Shown here in pieces: positions 7,726 through 16,690 of a stretch of 64,000 nucleotides of DNA. The translations under genes were made by a program, and so were the position numbers. The first letter of the stretch is position 1, and the number at the start of each line of letters is the position of its first letter. The notes under the pieces were generated by a model, which worked only from the letters and a program-made list of their open reading frames with translations, searched no databases and had not been told where the DNA came from. Source of the stretch: Hymenobacter citatus (GTDB lineage Bacteria; Bacteroidota; Bacteroidia; Cytophagales; Hymenobacteraceae); contig NZ_JACSCY010000010.1 in the NCBI RefSeq assembly GCF_014333615.1, positions 1 through 64,000 of the forward strand, given 5' to 3'.

Positions 7726-10179
7726 CTACGAGGACATACGTTTACGCAGACGTCCAACCAGCCCTTGTGGTGCTGTTGGCTCCTCGTAGTATCCTTGTCC
7801 GTAGCCGTAGCCGTAGCCGTAGCCGTAGCCGTAACCATACATACCATTTGCTTTGGCATCGTTCAGGATGGTGGTTAGCTTCGTGAAGCCATTGGCACGG
7901 ATCAGTTTATTGATGTTTTTCAGGAAGGCTTTTTTCGAATAGTTTGCCCGTACGATATAAATCGGCACGTCGGCTTTACGCATAATCAAAATCCCATCCG
8001 TCACTAGTCCTACCGGCGGCGTATCAATCATCACGACGTCATAATGCTGATATAGCTCGGCCAGCAATTCGTCGAACTTCGGATTTAGAATCAGTTCCGA
8101 CGGGTTAGGCGGCGTAGGACCAGCTGAAATGAAATCGAGGGTAGGGATAGAAGTATGCTGAATGCATTCTTCCCAAGTATGACGCTCAATCAGGATAGTA
8201 CTGATACCCTTTATGTTAGGCGAATCAAATGCCAAGTTCACCTTCGGCTTGCGCATATCTAGATCCAGCACCACCACACGCTGCTCCGAAGAAGCAATAA
8301 TAGCGGCTAGATTCACCGTTACAAAGGTTTTACCCTCACCGCTAATAGTAGACGTCACCGAAATCAAACGCTTCTTTTTGGAAGAAGCCATAAACTCCAG
8401 ATTAGTTCGAATAGAGCGAATAGCCTCCGAAATAGCCGACTTCGGATTCTTATCCACCACCAATTTCGACACAGCCATCTTCTCCCGATCGTAGGTAGGG
8501 ATTACACCCAATACTGTGGCCGAGCTATTCCGTTCCAACTCCCGAATGTTTGTTACGGTGTTGTGCATGAGGTAGCGCACCGCAATCAGCCCAATACCCA
8601 GCACAATGCCACCCGCCAGCCCAATAGCATACACCATAGTACGCACAGGTGAGATGGGGGTAGTCGGAACCGATGCAGGGGACAAAATTTGGAAGTCGGG
8701 AATAGTGCCTGCCATTGCAATGCCGTATGACATTTTCCGATCCATCAGCATGCCATTATAGCGTTCCAATAACTCAAATGGCCGGCGTAGACGCCCCTGC
8801 TCAGTAACTTTCTGAGGGATGGTCTGAAGTCTAGCCTCCATTTGCTGTCGTTGCTGGGTCATAAGTGCAAGCTGTTTTTGTAAAACAGCCTGATTTTGGG
8901 ACAACAGATCTTGCACTGTTTTTTTCGTGAAAGCCAGTGCTTCTTGTCGCAATTGTACAGTAGTAGTAGTCGGCTTATACGATTTCAATAACTGCTGCAA
9001 AGCAAGTTGTTGGTTATTGAACTGTTGCAAGAGTTGTGGCAATTGTGGATCACCAATATCCCCCAATGCGGGAATAGCCTGCATTACATCTACATCTTCC
9101 TGTCCAACTATTCGGTCACTGTCTACAGTATTACGTAGTTCTATAAGCAGTTTTACCTTATCTAGTAGCCTCTGACGCTCCATTTCCTGTTCAGCAATAG
9201 CTGAAGCAATGGCAGTCAATTCACTTTTCACATCGAATGCCTTATTACGCTCAGCAAACGACTGCATATCCTCCTCCGCTTTACTTAACCCCTCTTTGCT
9301 TTTATATAACTCAGAATCAATAAACTGAAGCTGCCTTCTTTCTACCTCCTGTTTTTTCAGTACTTTTTCAATTAAATAAACTGTATCTACCTTGTTGACA
9401 ATATCCTGAGCCTTAAGCGGTGTCTTATCTGTGAAAGAAATATTGATGGTGTTCGCATCCGGATTCTCAATAGCCACACTTAGATTAGCATTTAAATAAT
9501 TATTTATTGCTCCACTATCATTAATTAAAAAATAGTAATTATTCTCTAACGTTTCCGAATTAAAAAAACCAGTATTTGATATAGTTAACAGAAAACCAGG
9601 TGTTTTGATAGGTTGGCCAATACGATATTCTTGGCTCTGTTCCTGTCCACCCAATTCATAAGAAAGAATGAAGCGCTGTTTGTCTAGAAAATCAACCGCA
9701 AAGCGGACGTTGAACTGAGATCCATCCTGCACTGTGTAACTAACTATAAACGGCGAAATACGGTACAGCTCTCGCTCGAGCACTGTACCTTCTACATAAT
9801 AATTTACGTCTAGCATCAATGAATCTTTTAAACGCCGATAAATAAGATCGGATTTAATTAACTCTACCTCACCGGACAGTTTACTTATACTTTGTTTATC
9901 ACCTCCAACTATATCAAATCCCAGCACTCCGGCCTCTGTCTTCTCATCTATTTTTAACACCGAGGATGAGCGATAGATGGGAGGGGTATAACGCAAGAAC
10001 AGCCAAGAGGCTGTTAAACCTAAACCAATTAGTAGTAATACCCATGGTAGGCTCTTGCGCGCTACCATAAGGAGCGTGGTTAAATCTAAGCCAGAGCCTT
10101 CGTCTTCTTCCGACTCGGCTTCGCCACCACCCGCATTGCGGATCAACTCTTCCAATTCAACTTCTTCTTTCGCAGCCAT
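7726..10179 (-). CDS. Polysaccharide biosynthesis tyrosine autokinase (Wzc/BY-kinase)
   Basis: An inner-membrane polysaccharide co-polymerase with a cytoplasmic BY-kinase domain (817 residues). It has membrane segments at about 45-62 and 510-533 flanking a long periplasmic coiled-coil region. The kinase domain carries Walker A (ISGEGKT, about 611-618), Walker A' (VVLDLDMRKP) and Walker B (VVMIDTPP). The C-terminal tail has a glycine-tyrosine repeat (about 781-797) followed by GYYEE, the autophosphorylation cluster. The repeat is encoded by a hexanucleotide array (7801-7836). DNA for the periplasmic part is clearly richer in A and T than that for the kinase domain. It lies 60 bases after the Wza gene and 13 before the phosphatase gene. 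Confidence 0.96.
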   Translation of the reverse strand: MAAKEEVELEELIRNAGGGEAESEEDEGSGLDLTTLLMVARKSLPWVLLLIGLGLTASWLFLRYTPPIYRSSSVLKIDEKTEAGVLGFDIVGGDKQSISKLSGEVELIKSDLIYRRLKDSLMLDVNYYVEGTVLERELYRISPFIVSYTVQDGSQFNVRFAVDFLDKQRFILSYELGGQEQSQEYRIGQPIKTPGFLLTISNTGFFNSETLENNYYFLINDSGAINNYLNANLSVAIENPDANTINISFTDKTPLKAQDIVNKVDTVYLIEKVLKKQEVERRQLQFIDSELYKSKEGLSKAEEDMQSFAERNKAFDVKSELTAIASAIAEQEMERQRLLDKVKLLIELRNTVDSDRIVGQEDVDVMQAIPALGDIGDPQLPQLLQQFNNQQLALQQLLKSYKPTTTTVQLRQEALAFTKKTVQDLLSQNQAVLQKQLALMTQQRQQMEARLQTIPQKVTEQGRLRRPFELLERYNGMLMDRKMSYGIAMAGTIPDFQILSPASVPTTPISPVRTMVYAIGLAGGIVLGIGLIAVRYLMHNTVTNIRELERNSSATVLGVIPTYDREKMAVSKLVVDKNPKSAISEAIRSIRTNLEFMASSKKKRLISVTSTISGEGKTFVTVNLAAIIASSEQRVVVLDLDMRKPKVNLAFDSPNIKGISTILIERHTWEECIQHTSIPTLDFISAGPTPPNPSELILNPKFDELLAELYQHYDVVMIDTPPVGLVTDGILIMRKADVPIYIVRANYSKKAFLKNINKLIRANGFTKLTTILNDAKANGMYGYGYGYGYGYGYGQGYYEEPTAPQGLVGRLRKRMSS
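7801..7836. repeat. Hexanucleotide tandem repeat coding for Gly-Tyr
   Basis: Five exact copies of GTAGCC and one GTAACC, in frame, encode six Tyr-Gly units in the kinase tail. A change in copy number would add or remove tyrosines without shifting the frame. Confidence 0.95.
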
Positions 10180-10239
10180 AGGGGCGCTTTACTGTTGAGT
10201 TTGATTAGCACTGTTTGACGACAGTGATAGGGATGCGTA

Positions 10240-11169
10240 TTAATTGTTACTTCGCAGGTTAACCGTTAAATAAATTATAGTAGTAGCCAGTCCTGCTAAC
10301 CCACTAACGATACCAAACAAAGGAGCAATATCCCCTATTGCCTCAAAGAAAGGCCGCCTTACTGGCTCAACATAAATTATATCATTGGGTTCCACCTGCA
10401 AATTGGCTTGGCGCATACCAGCAAAGGATGTGAGGTCAATAACTTGCACTCTTGGATTTTTCAGGTCACCCCGAATCAGGCGAATATTGTCTGCTCGGCC
10501 TATACGTCCAGTTCCTGTTCCGGTAATGGCCCCACCATCAATGCCGCCAGCTAAAGCTAACACTTCAATTAGGTTCATATTGTCGTTGACCAGCGGAATG
10601 ACCTGACCACTGCTACCACCTACGGCTCCTAGTATAATAATGCGGTTGTTGCTGACTTGCGTTGTGACGAAAGGCTGCTGATAAAATTCGTTGTATCTGC
10701 CTTTGAGCACGCTATCTGCTTCTAGTAAGGTATACCCACTCAGCTTTACGTCGCCTACCATGGGTAGACGCACGACACCGTCATTTTGCACCAGAAACTC
10801 GGCACCACCGTTCTGGGCACTACCTCCGCGGCTAGCGCCCTGCCGACCAGCACCTGCGGACTGACGACTGCCACTTCCAGTAGGGGAACCAAATGATAAT
10901 TCGCCGTTTGGATCAATAATGGACTCACCCTCATTCGTATACACCCGAATAGCCAGGTAGTCGTTGGGCTGAATAACATAGTTGCGCTCGGCACGATTCA
11001 GAGCACGACGCAGTTTAGATGTATCGGCCATCGTACCATCGAGGCGGAACATGGTATTCTGTTGCCGCACGCGGGAAGTGGTGCAGGAAGAAAGCAGTGC
11101 TATCAGCGAAAAAGGCAGGTAGAGAAGCCAAAAACGCAGCAGACGACGAGTAGTGGGTAGTTGTTGCAT
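10240..11169 (-). CDS. Polysaccharide export lipoprotein (Wza family)
   Basis: A 309-residue outer-membrane polysaccharide export protein. It begins with a lipoprotein signal (LLSSC lipobox, Cys about residue 29). The Poly_export domain starts at YVIQPNDYLAIRVYTNEGES and ends around SLBB-like segments (GAVGGSSGQVIPL, NDIIYVEPV). A C-terminal hydrophobic segment (about 280-303) precedes the LRSNN end. A Ser/Gly-rich low-complexity insert of about 30 residues interrupts the Poly_export domain. It is the first gene of the export/kinase/phosphatase group, divergent from the acyl-CoA dehydrogenase gene. The start is ATG. Confidence 0.93.
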   Translation of the reverse strand: MQQLPTTRRLLRFWLLYLPFSLIALLSSCTTSRVRQQNTMFRLDGTMADTSKLRRALNRAERNYVIQPNDYLAIRVYTNEGESIIDPNGELSFGSPTGSGSRQSAGAGRQGASRGGSAQNGGAEFLVQNDGVVRLPMVGDVKLSGYTLLEADSVLKGRYNEFYQQPFVTTQVSNNRIIILGAVGGSSGQVIPLVNDNMNLIEVLALAGGIDGGAITGTGTGRIGRADNIRLIRGDLKNPRVQVIDLTSFAGMRQANLQVEPNDIIYVEPVRRPFFEAIGDIAPLFGIVSGLAGLATTIIYLTVNLRSNN

Positions 11170-11355
11170 GCAGGCCGGGCAAGCCGGATCAGAGCTAGGA
11201 TACAGACCAACAGCGCCTTAGCACTGGTTTGCCTATCTGGAAACCTTCAAAGTAACCAAATTGGCCGTCGCTTTCAAAATTCGCACCAGTATGGCCTGGC
11301 CCCTCATCAGATCATTAGCCACATTATTTTTAATATCAACACAGAACTAATAACT

Positions 11356-11363
11356 TACGTTTG
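11356..11363 (+). promoter_or_regulatory. Bacteroidota -7 promoter box, acyl-CoA dehydrogenase gene
   Basis: TACGTTTG matches the Bacteroidota -7 consensus TAnnTTTG and lies 28 bases before the ATG. No TTTG is found at the -33 position, so this is a partial match. Confidence 0.45.
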
Positions 11364-11391
11364 TTAGTAAAAACTCTCTCCCACCCCACCC

Positions 11392-12534
11392 ATGCTAGTA
11401 GAAGAAGTTGAAAATCAAACCCTGATTGCGCAGATGGTGCGCGATTTTGGCGCCACTCATATCAAGCCGCATATGATGCGCTGGGACGAAAGCCAAGAAT
11501 TTCCCATTGATATTTTTCATAAGCTAGGCGAATTAGGTCTAATGGGCGTATTAGTGCCGCAGCAATACGGAGGTTCGGGCTTTGGCTACCCTGAATACGT
11601 GACAGCCATTGCTGAGCTGGCCAAAATTGATGGTAGCATCGGCCTTTCTATGGCGGCGCATAATTCACTCTGTACCGGCCATATTCTCCAGCACGCTTCT
11701 GAGGAGCAAAAACAAAAATATCTTCCCAGGCTGGCTTCCGGTGAATGGATTGGGGCCTGGGGACTCACTGAACCGAATACCGGCTCGGATGCTGGCAACA
11801 TGCGTACGACTGCCGTACTGGATGGCAACGAGTACGTGCTCAACGGCGCTAAGAATTTTATCACCCATGGCAAGTCCGGTCATGTGGCGGTAGTCATTGC
11901 GCGTACTGGCGAGGTAGGCGACTCGCACGGCATGACGGCCTTTATTGTGGAGCGTGGTACGCCCGGTTTTGCAGGTGGCCGCAAGGAAGATAAGCTGGGC
12001 ATGCGCGCGTCTGAAACCACCGAAATGATTTTCACAGACTGTCGTGTGCCGCAGGAAAACGTGATTGGCAAGGTAGGCGACGGCTTTATTCAGTCGTTGA
12101 AGGTGCTGGATGGCGGCCGCATTAGCATTGCGGCACTGAGCCTGGGTATCGCGCAGGGCGCGCTGGAGGCTGCACTGAATTATTCGCAGGAACGCCATCA
12201 ATTCAATCAGCCCATCAGCAGCTTCCAAGGAATTTCCTTTAAACTGGCAGATATGGCAACTGAAATTGAGGCTGCCTCGCTACTCACCTACCGCGCAGCT
12301 GATATGAAGCAACGTGGTCTGAACGTGAATCGCGAGTCAGCCATGGCGAAGCTCTACGCCTCGGAAGTGGCAGTGCGCGTGGCCAACGAGGGGGTGCAAA
12401 TTTTTGGCGGCTACGGTTACACCAAAGACTACCCTGCGGAGAAATATTACCGCGACGCCAAGCTCTGCACTATTGGGGAGGGTACTTCTGAGATTCAGAA
12501 ACTGGTTATCGCCCGCAGTTTGCTCAATGCCTAA
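11392..12534 (+). CDS. Acyl-CoA dehydrogenase
   Basis: A FAD enzyme that introduces the alpha-beta double bond into acyl-CoA in fatty acid or branched-chain amino acid breakdown. The 380-residue length is standard for short/medium-chain members. Motifs include [13 protein letters not shown] (flavin-binding signature), [16 protein letters not shown], and the C-terminal GEGTSEIQ, which carries the expected catalytic glutamate. It stands alone on the plus strand, divergent from the polysaccharide export genes. The start is ATG. The chain-length specificity is not readable. Confidence 0.95.
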   Translation: MLVEEVENQTLIAQMVRDFGATHIKPHMMRWDESQEFPIDIFHKLGELGLMGVLVPQQYGGSGFGYPEYVTAIAELAKIDGSIGLSMAAHNSLCTGHILQHASEEQKQKYLPRLASGEWIGAWGLTEPNTGSDAGNMRTTAVLDGNEYVLNGAKNFITHGKSGHVAVVIARTGEVGDSHGMTAFIVERGTPGFAGGRKEDKLGMRASETTEMIFTDCRVPQENVIGKVGDGFIQSLKVLDGGRISIAALSLGIAQGALEAALNYSQERHQFNQPISSFQGISFKLADMATEIEAASLLTYRAADMKQRGLNVNRESAMAKLYASEVAVRVANEGVQIFGGYGYTKDYPAEKYYRDAKLCTIGEGTSEIQKLVIARSLLNA

Positions 12535-12549
12535 AACAGATACTTCCAT

Positions 12550-12589
12550 TGTCAAATCGATTTATTGTGCTCCGATAATCGATTTGACA
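12550..12589. terminator. Hairpin after the acyl-CoA dehydrogenase gene
   Basis: A perfect 12-base inverted repeat, TGTCAAATCGAT and ATCGATTTGACA, separated by 16 bases, lies just after the stop. No U-tract follows, so it may be a Rho-independent terminator without a tail or an mRNA 3' stabiliser. Confidence 0.5.
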
Positions 12590-12630
12590 GGCTGTAGAAC
12601 ACTTTATGGGCTGAAACCTAGTAGCCTTGC

Positions 12631-12662
12631 TTTGAAATCATCAGAAACTATGGTTATCTTTG
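12631..12662 (+). promoter_or_regulatory. Promoter of rpsU
   Basis: A -33 box TTTG (12631-12634) and a -7 box TATCTTTG (12655-12662), 20 bases apart, match the Bacteroidota vegetative promoter. Transcription would start near 12669, about 36 bases before the rpsU ATG. Confidence 0.8.
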
Positions 12663-12704
12663 CAGCCCTTTACCAAAGCAGAAGTTTTCAAGCTAACTGA
12701 ACAT

Positions 12705-12899
12705 ATGATCATCGTCCAAATCAAGGAGAACGAGTCGGTAGACCGCGCGCTGAAGCGCTTCAAGAAGAAATTTGAGCGCACGGGTGTGCTGAAAGAACTG
12801 CGTCGTCGCACGTTCTTCCAGAAGCCGTCGGTAACCAACCGCAAGCAGAAAGAGAAGGCTATCTACAAGCAAGCCACCTACGGCACAGGCAACGACTAG
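12705..12899 (+). CDS. rpsU: 30S ribosomal protein S21
   Basis: A 64-residue small-subunit protein. The sequence [20 protein letters not shown] with the later KRTFF-like [10 protein letters not shown] stretch and many Lys/Arg residues is typical of S21. The start at 12705 was chosen because the S21 N-terminus begins at MIIVQ; the open frame extends 15 codons upstream but that part lies across the predicted transcription start. A strong terminator follows at 12922-12965. Confidence 0.96.
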   Translation: MIIVQIKENESVDRALKRFKKKFERTGVLKELRRRTFFQKPSVTNRKQKEKAIYKQATYGTGND

Positions 12900-12921
12900 T
12901 CTGACCGCTCTTTGAGTTGAG

Positions 12922-12965
12922 AAAACCGGCTGATTTACTTTCAGAAGTAAGTCAGCCGGTTTTTC
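12922..12965 (+). terminator. Rho-independent terminator after rpsU
   Basis: The stem AAAACCGGCTGA/TCAGCCGGTTTT, extended by an inner TTACTT/AAGTAA pairing, is followed by T residues. It separates rpsU from xerC. Confidence 0.9.
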
Positions 12966-13032
12966 GCGTGCATACTTTTCTGTGGAATTCCATACATTGG
13001 CAACCCAGCCCCTACCTGGCCGGTGCTTTTGT

Positions 13033-13920
13033 ATGGAATTGTTTTTTGAGTACCTGCGCTTTGAGAAGCGCTACAGTCCGCACACCTTGCTGTCGTATCA
13101 AACCGATTTGCGGCAGTTTGCTGAGTATTTGCAGGTTGAGTATGAGCTGGCAGAACCGGACCAAGCCGACCACACGCTTATTCGTGGCTGGGTAGTGAGT
13201 TTGATGCAACAGGAGCTGGACCCGCGCACCGTGAACCGAAAAATTGCTTGCCTACGCTCCTATTATAAGTTTCTGCTACAAACGGGTGCTGCCACGCGCA
13301 ACCCCATGCTGCGCATCAAGTCGCCGAAGGTAGCGAAGAAGCTACCCGACTTTGTGCCCGAAGATTCATTGAACGGGCTGCTGAATTCTTTTGAGTTTCC
13401 GGAGACCTTTGCCGGCGTGCGCGACCAATTGGTACTCGAATTACTTTACGGCACCGGCATCCGTTTGTCGGAGCTGATTGGTATACGGCCCGACGATGTG
13501 AGCCTACCCGGCCGTACGGTGCGCGTAACGGGCAAAGGCAACAAGCAGCGCATTGTGCCGCTCAACCCCACATTATTGGGTGTGCTGGACAAGTACTTAG
13601 CACGCAAGCAGCAGGAATTCGGGCCGGCCGACAACGTCCGGCGGGCGCTCCTCGTTACGGATAAGGGAGACCCGCTCTACGAAAAGTTTGTGTATCGCAC
13701 CGTGAAGCACTATTTGAGCCAGATAACCACCGCCTCGTCGCAGCAGCATCCGCACGTGTTGCGGCACTCCTTTGCCACGCACCTGCTTGGCAAAGGGGCC
13801 GACCTCAACGCCATTAAGGAGCTGTTGGGACACGCTAATCTAGCTGCTACCCAAGTGTACACTCACCTGTCGATTGACAAGCTGAAAGCGGTTTTCGAGC
13901 AGGCTCATCCCAAAGCCTAA
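13033..13920 (+). CDS. xerC: Tyrosine site-specific recombinase, XerC/XerD type
   Basis: A 295-residue recombinase that resolves chromosome dimers at dif sites. It has an N-terminal SAM-like core-binding domain (FFEYLRFEKRYSPHTLLSYQ) and a catalytic domain with the conserved Arg in GTGIRLSEL, HVLRHSFATHLL (His and Arg), the LLGH box and the nucleophile Tyr in TQVYTHLS. The start is the ATG at 13033, giving the usual Xer length; the frame is open further upstream to 12982. It sits between housekeeping genes rpsU and hpf with no phage genes, so it is a chromosomal Xer, not an integrase. hpf follows after 31 bases. Confidence 0.93.
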   Translation: MELFFEYLRFEKRYSPHTLLSYQTDLRQFAEYLQVEYELAEPDQADHTLIRGWVVSLMQQELDPRTVNRKIACLRSYYKFLLQTGAATRNPMLRIKSPKVAKKLPDFVPEDSLNGLLNSFEFPETFAGVRDQLVLELLYGTGIRLSELIGIRPDDVSLPGRTVRVTGKGNKQRIVPLNPTLLGVLDKYLARKQQEFGPADNVRRALLVTDKGDPLYEKFVYRTVKHYLSQITTASSQQHPHVLRHSFATHLLGKGADLNAIKELLGHANLAATQVYTHLSIDKLKAVFEQAHPKA

Positions 13921-13951
13921 GCTATTTCTCTTACCCTTAACCCCATTTCCG

Positions 13952-14251
13952 ATGAAAGTACAGATGCATTCGGTGCACTTCACTGCCGACCAATCCTTGC
14001 TCGACTTCATCCAGAAGCGCCTCGACAAACTGGAAACCTTCTACGACCGCGTGACAGAAGGCGAAGTTATTTTGAAGCTGAACAACAAGGACGGCATTAG
14101 CAATAAAACCTTGGAAGTGAAACTACTGGTCCCCGGCTCCACTATCTTTTGTCAGGAAGAAGCGCCTACCTTCGAGTCGGCAGCAGATGCAGCGTATGAA
14201 TGCCTGCGCCGGCAGATTGTGAAATACAAGGAAAAACACATGTCACACTAA
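13952..14251 (+). CDS. hpf: Ribosome hibernation-promoting factor (short form)
   Basis: A 99-residue protein of the HPF/RaiA family, which binds the 30S decoding region and silences ribosomes in stationary phase. It starts MKVQMHSVHFTADQSLLDFI and contains the KLETFYDRV segment and the VKLLVPG strand typical of the family. There is no C-terminal dimerisation domain, so this is the short form. It lies 31 bases after xerC and probably shares its transcript, which ends at the terminator 14280-14316. Confidence 0.94.
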   Translation: MKVQMHSVHFTADQSLLDFIQKRLDKLETFYDRVTEGEVILKLNNKDGISNKTLEVKLLVPGSTIFCQEEAPTFESAADAAYECLRRQIVKYKEKHMSH

Positions 14252-14279
14252 GGTTTCTGCCTTTGCTTATAGATACAAG

Positions 14280-14316
14280 AAAGGCCCTACCCACATGCTG
14301 TGGGTAGGGCCTTTTC
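14280..14316. terminator. Bidirectional terminator between hpf and metK
   Basis: A perfect 16-bp stem (AAAGGCCCTACCCACA and its complement) with a 3-base loop and A/T-rich ends lies between two convergent genes, so it can serve both. Confidence 0.92.
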
Positions 14317-14335
14317 TATGGAAAGAATTTCCATT

Positions 14336-15589
14336 CTATAATTCAAAAGCAGCCTTGATTTGCTCTACATAGTCGAGCTTTTCCCAAGTGAAGGTTTCGG
14401 CGGTCTGACCGTTGCCATTCACTGAAACCTGACCAGGCTGACGGCCCATGTGGCCATAGGCCGCAGTAGCGCCGAAGATGGGCTTTTGCAGACCCAGGCG
14501 TTGCACAATAGCATAGGGGCGCATATCAAACAGCTCCTGTACCTTGGCAGATATTTCGCCATCGGTGAGCAGCTGGCCGCTGGCATTGGTGGCTTTGGTG
14601 GTGCCGTAGGTGGTTACGTACACGCCTACTGGTTTGGCTACGCCTATGGCGTAGGCTACCTGCACCAGCACCTGGTCGGCCACGCCGGCGGCTACCAGGT
14701 TTTTGGCGATGTGACGTGCCGCGTAGGCCGCCGAGCGGTCTACCTTGGAGGAGTCTTTACCGGAGAAGGCACCGCCGCCGTGGGCGCCCTTGCCGCCGTA
14801 GGTATCTACAATTATTTTGCGGCCCGTAAGACCGGAGTCACCGTGCGGACCACCGATTACGAACTTGCCGGTAGGGTTGATGTGGTAGGTGATCTGATCT
14901 GTGAAGAGGTTTTGCACGTCGGCGCTGAGGCTGGCCTTCACGCGCGGAATCAGGATGGTTTTGATGTCGGTGGCAATCTGCGCCAGCATCTTCTCTTCCG
15001 ACTCGTCGAACTCATCGTGCTGGGTGCTCACCACAATGGTTTCGATGGCTTCGGGGGTGTTGTCATCGGCGTAGCGAATGGTTACCTGAGCCTTGGCATC
15101 GGGGCGCAGGTAGGTCATTTCCTTACCCTCCTTGCGGATGGCAGCCAGCTCGCGCAACAGGCGGTGCGAGAGGTCGAGGGCCAGGGGCATGTAGTTGTCC
15201 GTCTCGCGGGTAGCGTAGCCGAACATCATGCCCTGGTCGCCGGCACCTTGGTCTTCGGGATTCTGGCGCTCTACGCCCTGGTTGATATCAGGCGACTGCG
15301 CATGCAGGCGGTTTTCCACCTGGCAGGTGTTGCCATCGAACTTATACTCGGGGTTGTTGTAGCCGATGCGGCGAATCACATCGCGGGCGATCTGCTCTAC
15401 GTCTACCTGGGCGGCTGACTTGATTTCGCCGGCCAGCAGCACGTAGTCGGTGGTGACGAGGGTTTCGCAGGCTACTTTAGAGGTAGGGTCCTGGCGCAGG
15501 AATTCGTCGAGGATAGCATCCGAAATCTGGTCGGCGATTTTATCGGGGTGGCCTTCCGAAACCGATTCGGAGGTGAACAAGTACGGCAT
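14336..15589 (-). CDS. metK: S-adenosylmethionine synthetase
   Basis: It makes S-adenosylmethionine from methionine and ATP. The 417-residue protein begins MPYLFTSESVSEGHPDKI, with the conserved methionine/ATP-binding N-terminal motif. It also has GAGDQGMMFGYA, GGPHGDSGLTGRKIIVDTYGG and GGGAFSGKDSSKVDRSAAYAAR, all MetK signatures. The start at 15589 fits other MetK proteins; the frame is open nine codons further. It belongs to the same methyl cycle as the SAM-riboswitch-controlled genes at 45.4-48.6 kb but has no riboswitch itself. Confidence 0.97.
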   Translation of the reverse strand: MPYLFTSESVSEGHPDKIADQISDAILDEFLRQDPTSKVACETLVTTDYVLLAGEIKSAAQVDVEQIARDVIRRIGYNNPEYKFDGNTCQVENRLHAQSPDINQGVERQNPEDQGAGDQGMMFGYATRETDNYMPLALDLSHRLLRELAAIRKEGKEMTYLRPDAKAQVTIRYADDNTPEAIETIVVSTQHDEFDESEEKMLAQIATDIKTILIPRVKASLSADVQNLFTDQITYHINPTGKFVIGGPHGDSGLTGRKIIVDTYGGKGAHGGGAFSGKDSSKVDRSAAYAARHIAKNLVAAGVADQVLVQVAYAIGVAKPVGVYVTTYGTTKATNASGQLLTDGEISAKVQELFDMRPYAIVQRLGLQKPIFGATAAYGHMGRQPGQVSVNGNGQTAETFTWEKLDYVEQIKAAFEL

Positions 15590-15665
15590 CAGCGTAGAAG
15601 CATATAAGGTGCGCAAGGGGCCGGCAGCCCCTGCCCAACACTGGCAGTATGGCTAGGTTGGGCCG

Positions 15666-15673
15666 CAAAGCTA
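15666..15673 (-). promoter_or_regulatory. Possible -7 box for metK
   Basis: On the minus strand TAGCTTTG matches TAnnTTTG, about 77 bases upstream of the metK start. The -33 TTTG is not matched, so support is moderate. Confidence 0.4.
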
Positions 15674-15781
15674 CGAGTTTTATGTGTGGCTACTCACTTG
15701 TACGGCATAGAATGAATAGCAGATCGGCCTTAACCTCTACCATTTAGTATGCGTTGTATTCTTATACTTCAATTTTCCTCC

Positions 15782-16612
15782 ATGAAATACATTCTTACCC
15801 TATTGCTGACTGCTTCGTTGGCAACCGTTACACTACCCACCGCAACGGCTCAACAAGCGCCTTCGCCCTATAAAACCCGCTTTGCCGTAGACGCTCCCAT
15901 TTCGGTGGGCCTGGGAGCCGTGAGCGGCTTGGGATTGTACTTGTCTTCGCGGAAAGATGGCCTGAGCGACGCCCAGCTGTCGGCCTTGAATAGGAACGAT
16001 ATTCCCAAGTTTGATCGGTTTTCGGCTGGTTACTACAGCAAAAGCGCTCTGACTGCTGGTGACTTCATTGTCTATCCTAGCTTACTCATTGCACCAGGCT
16101 TGCTGGCACTGAATACCAATGTGCGCGGACGCTATGGGCAGGTGCTTGGCCTCTATTTGCAAACCCTGGCAGCCCAGAATGCCATTTTCACGATGACCAT
16201 AGGGACTACTACCCGCTACCGTCCGTTTCTGTACGGCACCGAGGGCGGCGGCTCCCGAAACAGTCACATCTCCACCAACTCCTTCTACGCTGGCCATACG
16301 GCTAACACAGCGGTGGCTACCTTCTTTGCGGCCAAGGTGTACCACGATTTCAACCCTGGCTCGGCGGCCGAGCCGCTGGTGTGGACGGCGGCGGCCTTAG
16401 TACCGGCCGCCCAGGCCTATACGCGTATTAAAGCCGGCAAGCATTTCCTATCTGACAATATTGTAGGGTATGTGATAGGTGCCGCTACAGGCATTGTAGT
16501 GCCCCAGTTGCACAAAACCGCCGACCGTACGGGTCTTTCACTGGCGCCGGTGCAGGGGATTAACATCAATGGGTATGGATACAGCGGCTTGGCGATTACG
16601 AAGCTGCTGTAA
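15782..16612 (+). CDS. PAP2-family phosphatase, exported
   Basis: A 276-residue phosphatidic acid phosphatase/haloperoxidase-like enzyme. A signal peptide (MKYILTLLLTASLATVTLPT, then ATAQQ) precedes the mature protein. Active-site motifs are RYRPFLYG (RP of domain 1), SFYAGHTA (SGH-like with the catalytic His) and RIKAGKHFLSD (RxxxxxHxxxD form of domain 3). Likely substrates are lipid or prenyl pyrophosphates in the periplasm. The start at the ATG 15782 places the signal peptide at the N-terminus. It converges on the S9 peptidase gene. Confidence 0.9.
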   Translation: MKYILTLLLTASLATVTLPTATAQQAPSPYKTRFAVDAPISVGLGAVSGLGLYLSSRKDGLSDAQLSALNRNDIPKFDRFSAGYYSKSALTAGDFIVYPSLLIAPGLLALNTNVRGRYGQVLGLYLQTLAAQNAIFTMTIGTTTRYRPFLYGTEGGGSRNSHISTNSFYAGHTANTAVATFFAAKVYHDFNPGSAAEPLVWTAAALVPAAQAYTRIKAGKHFLSDNIVGYVIGAATGIVVPQLHKTADRTGLSLAPVQGININGYGYSGLAITKLL

Positions 16613-16632
16613 CAACTTACTGAACACAGTCT

Positions 16633-16668
16633 CATGGCCTCGCTACATAATTGCGTAGCGAGGCCATG
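16633..16668. terminator. Hairpin between convergent genes
   Basis: A perfect 14-bp inverted repeat CATGGCCTCGCTAC / GTAGCGAGGCCATG with an 8-base loop lies between the PAP2 and S9 peptidase gene ends. It is followed by ATTTTA on the plus strand and preceded by no long U-tract, so it is probably a bidirectional terminator. Confidence 0.6.
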
Positions 16669-16690
16669 GTATTTTACGAAGCAAGCAGTC

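Noticed and set aside
7801..7836. CRISPR-like short repeat array
   Set aside because: The units are contiguous hexamers without spacers and lie in frame inside the kinase gene.
13033..13920. Phage or integron integrase
   Set aside because: The tyrosine recombinase lies between rpsU and hpf with no att site, excisionase or phage genes; it fits chromosomal XerC/D.
14450..15418. A 322-codon open frame on the strand opposite metK
   Set aside because: It overlaps metK completely, has no family motif, and its repeated Gly/Val/His composition is what the antisense of a GC-rich gene gives.
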